Positions 1 to 4,188 of a stretch of 6,446 nucleotides of DNA are shown here, piece by piece. The notes beneath the pieces are model-generated. The model did not search any database and was not told the origin of the DNA. It worked only from the letters and a program-made list of their open reading frames with translations. Made by a program: the position numbers and the translations under genes. Source of the stretch: CAZSGN01 sp964606415 (GTDB lineage Bacteria; Bacteroidota; Bacteroidia; Bacteroidales; JBBRXJ01); NCBI GenBank assembly GCA_964606415.1, contig CAZSGN010000166.1, forward strand, positions 1 through 6,446, written 5' to 3'. Positions within the stretch are counted from its first letter, which is position 1. The number at the start of each line of letters is the position of its first letter.

Positions 1-90
1 GGATTTGGAGATTTCCCAAGTTACATCATGGAAGGCACTGTATACAGTTTTACCGCTCCAAAACCAGGCGAGCCCGGATACGAAGAATAA
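1..90 (+). CDS. C-terminal end of an unrecognised protein (partial)
   Basis: Frame 1 is open from the first base to a TAA at 88-90 and gives 29 residues, starting GFGDFPSYIMEG and ending APKPGEPGYEE. The gene starts outside the window. An open stretch of this length could occur by chance. However, it lies on the same strand as the two genes that follow, ends 60 bases before the next start, and reads like protein, with a short hydrophobic/aromatic stretch and then an acidic, proline-rich tail. I do not recognise the family and assign no function. It may be the upstream member of the same transcription unit as the two envelope genes, because I see no convincing promoter in the gap. Confidence 0.55.
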   Translation, partial: GFGDFPSYIMEGTVYSFTAPKPGEPGYEE

Positions 91-101
91 TTTTATAAAT
101 C

Positions 102-136
102 AGGCAACTATGGTCTCCCTTAGCCATATGTTGCCT
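102..136 (+). other. Intergenic stem-loop between partial gene and PorV-like gene
   Basis: AGGCAAC-TATGG (102-113) pairs with CCATA-T-GTTGCCT (124-136), giving 12 bp with one bulged T at 129 and a 10-base loop. No U-run follows on either strand, so it is not a standard intrinsic terminator. It sits in the only gap between the upstream gene and the two-gene envelope unit. It could be a partial terminator, an mRNA processing or stability element, or a protein-binding palindrome. The structure is seen in the sequence; its role is unknown. Confidence 0.5.
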
Positions 137-150
137 TATAAACCTTAAAG

Positions 151-960
151 ATGAATAAAGCATGTATGGTGGTGTTGCTATGCATTCCTTTTTATGCAGG
201 AAAAGCACAACATCTAAACATTTCACCCGCAATATCAGCCGCCCGGGCAAATATTCAGTCACTCAACCAGGGCCTGTGGTCTTCATTAACCAATACGGCA
301 GGACTGCTATATTTAAAAACACCCAGAATTGGATTGCACTCAGAAAGTCGCTTTCTAATAAAAGAACTCAATTTCCTAACTCTTACAGGAGGATGGGGTA
401 GCAACAATAAACGCTTTTCCTCATCAATAAGCTATTTCGGGTATCACACCCTGCAATGGACAGACACCAGGCTGGGTTATGCACACTTACTCACGCCCGA
501 TCTAAAAGCAGGAATAAGCCTGAACCTGCATTACCGTAACTATTGTCAGACCCTGCCAGCCTTGTGGATGATCTCGGCAGATGTCGGCCTGATTCTGGAC
601 ATCACTAATAAATGGTCAGCAGGTATAAACATATCCAATCCTGCATCATTATTTTATACTCAACATGAACACCTGCAACTGCCTTTAAGCATAGAGATCG
701 GCTCGGCTTACCAGGTTCATGATCAAGTTGCCTTCCTTCTCGAATCCGGATCAAATGAAGCAAGAAAAATAATAACTCGTGGAGGTATTGAACTTAAAAT
801 GTCAGACAATTTCCTTTTAAGAGGCGGCATTGAAAATACATCCATCCTGTATTCTTTTGGTACATCCCTTATTTTTACTCCTTTCATATTGGATCTTGCC
901 TTTTCCAGCCACGAACACCTGGGCTATTCTCCTTCAATCTCTATCAGCTATGCCCTCTAA
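151..960 (+). CDS. PorV/PorQ-like predicted outer-membrane beta-barrel protein
   Basis: This is a 269-residue protein. Residues 1-20 form a signal peptide with a hydrophobic core (MVVLLCIPFYAG) and a likely cleavage after GKA or GKAQ, so the mature protein is exported across the inner membrane. The remainder is alternating beta-strand sequence. It has the pattern I recall from Bacteroidota PorV/PorQ-like proteins: SAARAN...WSSLTNTAGL at about 29-52, SESRFLIKEL at 64-73, YFGYHTLQW at about 95-103, and a final strand near LGYSPSISISYAL. The usual glycine-rich N-terminal 'GMGG' segment is degenerate here (ARANIQSLNQG). In the family, such barrels lie in the outer membrane and some serve type IX secretion; nothing here shows a direct secretion role. 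The start at 151 is chosen because it gives the signal peptide; no Shine-Dalgarno is present, as usual in this phylum. Its stop overlaps the next gene's start by 11 bases, implying translational coupling. The assignment to a beta-barrel family is fairly safe; the exact subfamily is from memory. Confidence 0.85.
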   Translation: MNKACMVVLLCIPFYAGKAQHLNISPAISAARANIQSLNQGLWSSLTNTAGLLYLKTPRIGLHSESRFLIKELNFLTLTGGWGSNNKRFSSSISYFGYHTLQWTDTRLGYAHLLTPDLKAGISLNLHYRNYCQTLPALWMISADVGLILDITNKWSAGINISNPASLFYTQHEHLQLPLSIEIGSAYQVHDQVAFLLESGSNEARKIITRGGIELKMSDNFLLRGGIENTSILYSFGTSLIFTPFILDLAFSSHEHLGYSPSISISYAL

Positions 961-2968
961 TCCATTCAAAAAATACTTCATCCTGTTAGCCATCAATACG
1001 CTTCCATTTTCACTATATAGCCAGCCGGAACAAAAAATGGAAGAAGCGATCAATGCTTTTACAGAACATTATCAGAATAATTTAAATGAAGCAGTGCCTC
1101 CCGATCCAACAATGATCGAATCTTTATTGCTTAACCCGGTCAATATCAACCAGGCTGATTATAAACGCTTAACAGATTTGTTTTTTCTAACAGAATATCA
1201 AATCAAAAGCCTGTTAAATTATCGCAGTAAATACAAGAAAATACACAGCATTAAAGAATTAGGCTATATTTATGGCTTTGACCACTCACTTGCTCAAATG
1301 ATGAGCGCTGTAGTAGTGCTGGATCATCAATACGGACACACCATTAGCTGGGATAAAGCGCTCCGCAACCCCCGGCAGCTATTAATCGCCCGCAATATTA
1401 TTAAAACAGAAAAAGCAAAAGGTTATAAAACGGGAGAAACAAAAGGTTATATCGGTTCTCCGCATCATCTTTACCAACGATATCAATATTACTTTCCTTC
1501 TAAATATTACGGCGGTTTTACCATGGAAAAAGATCCCGGCGAAACAATCAAAACAGGTCCCGATTATATATCCGGCTATCTGAAAATAGAAGACCTGGGA
1601 TGGGCCCGCACAGCAATATTAGGTGATTATCATGTTTCTTGCGGACAAGGACTGATCCTGGGCGCCGGCTTTACCCTTGACAAAACAGGACAGGTTCTAT
1701 CCGGAAACAGGATAAGAAACGGGATCTACCGACATACAAGCACGGCGGAAAACCATTTTTTCAGAGGAGGAGCAATAGAAATTGAAAGACAGAACTTTTG
1801 GCTAACCTTATTCGCAAGCCATAAAAAAATGGACGCCAACCTGGAATATACCACAAAAGATAAAACAAAAATCTTGTCGCTCCCGACAAATGGCCTTCAT
1901 AACACACAAACAACATTGGATAATAAAAATCAACTACCTGAAAGTTTTCTGGGGCTGGATATCTCCATCAGAAAAGCAAAGTACGAACTGGGATTCACTG
2001 GCATATTCCACGATTATCATTTCCCGTTTAAAAGAAAAGAAGCCCCCAGGGACCTGTATCGTTTTCATCAGCAAAAATATACCAACAAAGGATTTCATTA
2101 CAAATGGTTTGAAAAAAACATGGTGGTTTTTGGTGAAACAGCGTTCCATCAATCAACTTCCTGGGCAACCATCAATGGTCTCTCTGCGAATTTAAAAGGT
2201 AACATCAAAACCATGCTGATTTTCCGGTATTTTTCCCCTGGATACTTCTCTGCCTATGGTAATCCTTTTGGAGGGGGGAGAAATGAGAAAGGTCTATACA
2301 CAGGCCTGCATTATCAATTCAGACCCAAATGGACTATCCAGGGATTCTATGATGTCACACGACACTTATGGTGGCACTACAGAACCAACGGGCGAACCAC
2401 AGACCGTGAATATTTTCTGCGGCTTAAATACCATCGATTCAAAAAATTAACAACCTATCTCCAATATAAATCAAACCTAAAGCCACTTAATCATTCAGGA
2501 ATAGCTTTAATTGACTACCCCATAAACCGTGATCAACAATTATTCCGCTTTCATACTGATTACTTGCTAACTAAAAAAACAAGATTCCAATTCAGATTTG
2601 ATTACCATCATTTCCGGCATCAGAAAAAAGAAGAAGGTGTGATGTTTTATGCCGGGCTGAAATGGAACATCAAACGCCCGGATTTAACCTTCAACACCCG
2701 CATTGCTCTTTTCAGGACAGATGGATACAATAGCCGCATATACAGTTATGAAAACAATTTGCTTTATCGTTTTCTGATCCCGGCATTTTATGACGAAGGA
2801 ACAAGAAGCTACCTGATGGTTAAATGGAGAATAACAAAAGGCGTCGACTGTTGGGGCAGGATATCCAGGACTTTTTATTATCATCTCAATGAATCCGGTT
2901 CAGGACTAAACCAAATTAAAGGGCCTAAGCAAACCGAGATCAGCACACAAATCATGATCCGTCTGTAG
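950..2968 (+). CDS. Secreted helix-hairpin-helix protein with large predicted beta-barrel
   Basis: From the ATG at 950 the product is 672 residues. The frame is open further upstream (ATG at 830), but 950 is preferred. It gives a good signal peptide (KKYFILLAINTLPFSLYS, about 7-24, cleavage before Q25), and it overlaps the preceding stop by 11 bases. Residues about 62-118 form a ComEA-like helix-hairpin-helix: NPVNINQADYKRL, then a second helix with LLNYRSKY, then IKELGYIYGFD. Such motifs usually bind DNA backbone non-specifically. Residues about 225-235 carry GDYHVSCGQGL, which I recall as a conserved signature of this Bacteroidota protein group, with an unusual Cys here. The rest, to residue 672, is aromatic-rich alternating strand sequence consistent with an outer-membrane barrel facing the periplasm and exterior. 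No type IX sorting domain is visible. The cellular function of this group is not established; DNA handling at the envelope is only a guess. The close coupling with the PorV-like gene suggests the two products work together. Confidence 0.88.
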   Translation: MPSNPFKKYFILLAINTLPFSLYSQPEQKMEEAINAFTEHYQNNLNEAVPPDPTMIESLLLNPVNINQADYKRLTDLFFLTEYQIKSLLNYRSKYKKIHSIKELGYIYGFDHSLAQMMSAVVVLDHQYGHTISWDKALRNPRQLLIARNIIKTEKAKGYKTGETKGYIGSPHHLYQRYQYYFPSKYYGGFTMEKDPGETIKTGPDYISGYLKIEDLGWARTAILGDYHVSCGQGLILGAGFTLDKTGQVLSGNRIRNGIYRHTSTAENHFFRGGAIEIERQNFWLTLFASHKKMDANLEYTTKDKTKILSLPTNGLHNTQTTLDNKNQLPESFLGLDISIRKAKYELGFTGIFHDYHFPFKRKEAPRDLYRFHQQKYTNKGFHYKWFEKNMVVFGETAFHQSTSWATINGLSANLKGNIKTMLIFRYFSPGYFSAYGNPFGGGRNEKGLYTGLHYQFRPKWTIQGFYDVTRHLWWHYRTNGRTTDREYFLRLKYHRFKKLTTYLQYKSNLKPLNHSGIALIDYPINRDQQLFRFHTDYLLTKKTRFQFRFDYHHFRHQKKEEGVMFYAGLKWNIKRPDLTFNTRIALFRTDGYNSRIYSYENNLLYRFLIPAFYDEGTRSYLMVKWRITKGVDCWGRISRTFYYHLNESGSGLNQIKGPKQTEISTQIMIRL

Positions 2969-2984
2969 TTTTTTAAGGTATGCT

Positions 2985-3001
2985 TGCGCGGACAACCCGC
3001 A
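2985..3001 (+). terminator. Weak possible terminator after the envelope gene pair
   Basis: Sixteen bases after the stop of the helix-hairpin-helix gene, TGCG-(C)-GG pairs with CC-CGCA around an ACAA loop, giving 6 bp with one bulge. It is followed by AAACTGTTTTCTT, which is only loosely U-rich. It is in the right place for a terminator but is short and imperfect, so this is a tentative call. Confidence 0.25.
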
Positions 3002-3131
3002 AAACTGTTTTCTTGACTTGTGCCAAAAAATTCCTGAATGCCGGAATAGCTTATATAAAAAACTTCATCTCATTAGAACATAGTCCACAAATAATAATCA
3101 TTTATAGATTTCGCCAGGTTATTATTCAATA

Positions 3132-3155
3132 ATCCCGGAGGGATGTCCTGTTTTG
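3132..3155 (+). repeat. Hairpin repeat copy 1 (REP-like), upstream of antitoxin gene
   Basis: The stem is ATCCC-GGA-GGGAT (3132-3144), followed directly by GTCCTGTTTTG (3145-3155). It shares the 5-3-5 architecture and the G(A/T)CCTG tail with four copies at 3566-3703, and its tail is almost identical to that of copy 2. An alternative longer stem is possible between CGGAGGG (3136-3142) and CCCTCCG (3162-3168). It lies about 160 bases before the antitoxin start, outside the promoter. Confidence 0.6.
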
Positions 3156-3269
3156 CTTGCCCCCTCCGCATGCTTCGCCAATATATGTTTAAAATAGAAA
3201 TATATAGAACATTATTGATATACTGATATTTTGAGCCGCATACAAAACAATCAATCTGCTTACAATACG

Positions 3270-3301
3270 TTTGAATAAAATATGTATTTTTTGTACCTTT
3301 G
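3270..3301 (+). promoter_or_regulatory. Bacteroidota-type promoter of the antitoxin-like gene
   Basis: TTTG at 3270-3273 and TACCTTTG at 3294-3301 are separated by 20 bases. This fits the Bacteroidota primary sigma consensus (TTTG near -33, TAnnTTTG near -7). Transcription would start about 6-9 bases downstream, leaving a leader of roughly 10 bases before the ATG at 3318. An imperfectly spaced inverted repeat, AATAC (3264-3268) and GTATT (3284-3288), spans the -33 box and could be an autoregulatory operator, though this is weak. Confidence 0.6.
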
Positions 3302-3317
3302 AAAAAAGAATAGTAAA

Positions 3318-3539
3318 ATGGAATCACTTAAAGTTGACATAATAAATCCAAAAGCAAAGAGTTTGCTGAATAGTTTAGCTGATATGAACTTGATAAGGAT
3401 TAGTAAAGAAAAAAGTAAGGATAAAGATGAATTAAAAAAGATTCTTAAAAAAACAAGAGCAAAGTCTGACAGTGCCCCATCATTAGATGAAATCACCAAA
3501 GAAGTTGAAACTGTTAGAAAAGCCCGTTATGAGCGGTAA
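3318..3539 (+). CDS. Small antitoxin-like protein (type II toxin-antitoxin)
   Basis: This encodes 73 residues, highly charged and lysine-rich, without signal peptide or membrane segment, so it is cytosolic. The N-terminal MESLKVDIINPKAKSLLNSL and the C-terminal SLDEITKEVETVRKARYER match what I recall of small Bacteroidota antitoxins that precede PIN-domain toxins. In those, the C-terminal helix binds the toxin and the N-terminal part may bind DNA. The ATG at 3318 is supported by the promoter just upstream and an A-rich leader (GAAAAAAGAATAGTAAA). The usual overlapping toxin start is present at 3529, but the toxin gene is not intact, so this looks like an orphan antitoxin. The toxin-antitoxin assignment rests on sequence memory and gene arrangement, not on a search; it could instead be an uncharacterised small protein. 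Confidence 0.7.
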   Translation: MESLKVDIINPKAKSLLNSLADMNLIRISKEKSKDKDELKKILKKTRAKSDSAPSLDEITKEVETVRKARYER

Positions 3540-3603
3540 TAAAGTAAATAGCCCCAATACCCCAAGCTCCGCCAGGAGCGTCCTGTTTTACACAACCCTG
3601 TAG
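3529..3603 (+). pseudogene. Vestigial start of the partner toxin gene, interrupted by hairpin repeats
   Basis: An ATG overlaps the last 11 bases of the antitoxin gene, the usual toxin start position in such modules. It opens MSGNKV, which resembles how PIN-family toxins of this kind begin (M-x-x-N-K-V before a strand and the DTN motif). After about six codons the expected DTN-type catalytic sequence does not appear. The frame continues into the first downstream hairpin repeat and stops at TAG 3601-3603 after 24 residues. No other remnant of a toxin is visible up to the terminator at 3787. Reading: the toxin body was deleted or replaced. The alternative is that this short frame is a chance overlap. 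Confidence 0.4.
3566..3590 (+). repeat. Hairpin repeat copy 2 (REP-like)
   Basis: The stem is GCTCC-GCCA-GGAGC (3566-3579), followed by GTCCTGTTTTA (3580-3590). This is the only copy with a 4-base loop. It lies inside the vestigial toxin frame and points toward copy 3, which is in reverse orientation. Confidence 0.65.
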
Positions 3604-3619
3604 GTCGTCACTACGTGAC
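3596..3619 (-). repeat. Hairpin repeat copy 3 (REP-like), inverted
   Basis: Read on the minus strand, the stem is GTCAC-GTA-GTGAC (3619 to 3607), followed by GACCTACAGGG (3606 to 3596). It is tail-to-tail with copy 2, with only 5 bases between the two tails. Its tail departs most from the others after GACCT. Confidence 0.6.
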
Positions 3620-3627
3620 TATAATAA

Positions 3628-3651
3628 GCTGCGTAGCAGCGTCCTGATTGT
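3628..3651 (+). repeat. Hairpin repeat copy 4 (REP-like)
   Basis: The stem is GCTGC-GTA-GCAGC (3628-3640), followed by GTCCTGATTGT (3641-3651) and then AGAAAATTGG. It has the same orientation as copies 1, 2 and 5, and starts 8 bases after the inverted copy. Confidence 0.65.
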
Positions 3652-3679
3652 AGAAAATTGGAATAAATGAAGTAACATA

Positions 3680-3703
3680 ACCGCGTAGCGGTGACCTGTT
3701 GGA
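3680..3703 (+). repeat. Hairpin repeat copy 5 (REP-like)
   Basis: The stem is ACCGC-GTA-GCGGT (3680-3692), followed by GACCTGTTGGA (3693-3703). It starts 52 bases after the start of copy 4. It shares the GTA loop with copies 3 and 4 and has the A variant of the G(A/T)CCTG tail. Confidence 0.65.
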
Positions 3704-3717
3704 ATTTAGTCGGACAC

Positions 3718-3736
3718 TGCTGATTTACAAACAGCA
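3718..3736. other. Small stem-loop between repeats and terminator
   Basis: TGCTG (3718-3722) pairs with CAGCA (3732-3736); two further A-T pairs are possible if A3723 is bulged, leaving a short loop. It does not share the architecture of the hairpin repeats. It may be part of the 3' end of the antitoxin transcript; no function can be assigned. Confidence 0.3.
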
Positions 3737-3755
3737 AGACATCCTCATAATAAAC

Positions 3756-3787
3756 AAATCCTGCCTCATCAATGAGAAGCAGGATTT
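3756..3787 (-). terminator. Intrinsic terminator of trxA, possibly bidirectional
   Basis: AAATCCTGC (3756-3764) pairs perfectly with GCAGGATTT (3779-3787), and an inner CTCA/TGAG stem closes a 4-base loop, so nearly the whole element is paired. On the minus strand it is followed by the U-rich GTTTATTATG, 40 bases after the trxA stop. On the plus strand it is followed by ATTATTCAA and could also stop transcripts from the antitoxin side, since the genes converge here. Confidence 0.85.
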
Positions 3788-3826
3788 ATTATTCAACCAT
3801 AAAAAATATTCTTCTACCTAAAAAAA

Positions 3827-4144
3827 TTAAAGAATTGCTTCAAGCTTTTCAACAAAACTTGTTTTGGGCACAGCACCCACTTGCTTGTCAACAACTTCTC
3901 CATTTTTAAAATAAAGGACCGTCGGAATATTCCGGATGCCATATTTAGCAGCAGTTTCAGGATTGGAGTCCACATCAACCTTGCAAACTTTTGCTTTATC
4001 TTTATATTCATCGCCGATTTCTGAAACAAGCGGGCCTACCATTCGGCAAGGACCACACCACTCAGCCCAAAAATCAACAATAACAGGCATGTCGGAATTT
4101 ACAACAACCTCATCAAAATTTGCATCTGTAACATCAATAGTCAT
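3827..4144 (-). CDS. trxA: Thioredoxin
   Basis: This is a 105-residue cytosolic thioredoxin of normal length. It reduces protein disulfides using electrons normally supplied by thioredoxin reductase, which is not in this window. The redox-active WCGPC is at residues 29-33 in FWAEWCGPC. The buried acid preceding it is D24, and the cis-proline loop is RNIPT with P74. VCKVDVDSNP (53-62) and the C-terminal FKNGEVVDKQVGAVPK complete the fold's usual landmarks. There is no signal peptide, so it is not one of the exported thioredoxin-like proteins. An extra cysteine is present at 54. The gene follows dnaE by 44 bases on the same strand and ends before a strong terminator. It may be read through from dnaE, from its own start (-7 box at 4173-4180), or both. 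Confidence 0.97.
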   Translation of the reverse strand: MTIDVTDANFDEVVVNSDMPVIVDFWAEWCGPCRMVGPLVSEIGDEYKDKAKVCKVDVDSNPETAAKYGIRNIPTVLYFKNGEVVDKQVGAVPKTSFVEKLEAIL

Positions 4145-4172
4145 AATCTTATCTTTTTTATTGTTTGAAAAT

Positions 4173-4180
4173 CAAATATA
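4173..4180 (-). promoter_or_regulatory. Possible -7 box of a trxA promoter
   Basis: On the minus strand this reads TATATTTG, an exact TAnnTTTG, 28 bases upstream of the trxA start in the dnaE-trxA gap. No TTTG is found at the expected -33 distance (the sequence there is GAAA within an A-rich run), so it is either a weak promoter or chance in AT-rich DNA. A small inverted repeat TTTGA/TCAAA (4164-4176) overlaps it. Confidence 0.35.
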
Positions 4181-4188
4181 GCGAATTT

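Larger units (their letters stand above)
2969..3317. other. AT-rich intergenic region, no gene
   Basis: These 349 bases separate the envelope genes from the antitoxin-like gene. I find no credible coding frame; an 84-codon minus-strand frame crossing it lacks family features and reads through repeat and promoter sequence. The region holds a weak terminator-like hairpin (2985-3001) and a short inverted repeat ATTCC/GGAAT (3030-3047). It also holds the palindrome ATTATT-C-AATAAT (3121-3133), one hairpin repeat (3132-3155), and the antitoxin promoter (3270-3301). The sequence 3181-3260 is AT-rich with short ATATAT inverted repeats and nothing else I can name. Confidence 0.7.

Noticed and set aside
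830..950. Earlier ATG at 830 as the start of the helix-hairpin-helix gene
   Set aside because: It would overlap the PorV-like gene by 131 bases and bury the signal peptide 40 residues inside; the ATG at 950 gives a proper signal peptide and an 11-base coupling overlap.
1890..2195. 101-codon plus-strand frame inside the barrel gene
   Set aside because: It lies wholly within a long, well-supported coding frame and has no family features.
3073..3327. 84-codon open frame on the minus strand across the intergenic region
   Set aside because: It reads through a hairpin repeat, the promoter of the opposite-strand gene and low-complexity AT sequence; there are no domain features.
3260..3499. 79-codon minus-strand frame antisense to the antitoxin gene
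   Set aside because: It is the shadow of a lysine-rich plus-strand gene (Lys and Asp codons read as Phe, Leu and Ile), giving a false membrane-protein look.
3566..3703. The cluster of short repeats as a CRISPR array
   Set aside because: Copies are not identical, spacing is irregular, one copy is inverted, and no uniform spacers exist; what is conserved is hairpin structure plus a short tail.
3707..3736. Possible insertion-sequence end near TAGTCGGACACTGCTG
   Set aside because: There is no matching opposite end, no transposase remnant and no target duplication; it felt familiar but cannot be supported from the sequence alone.
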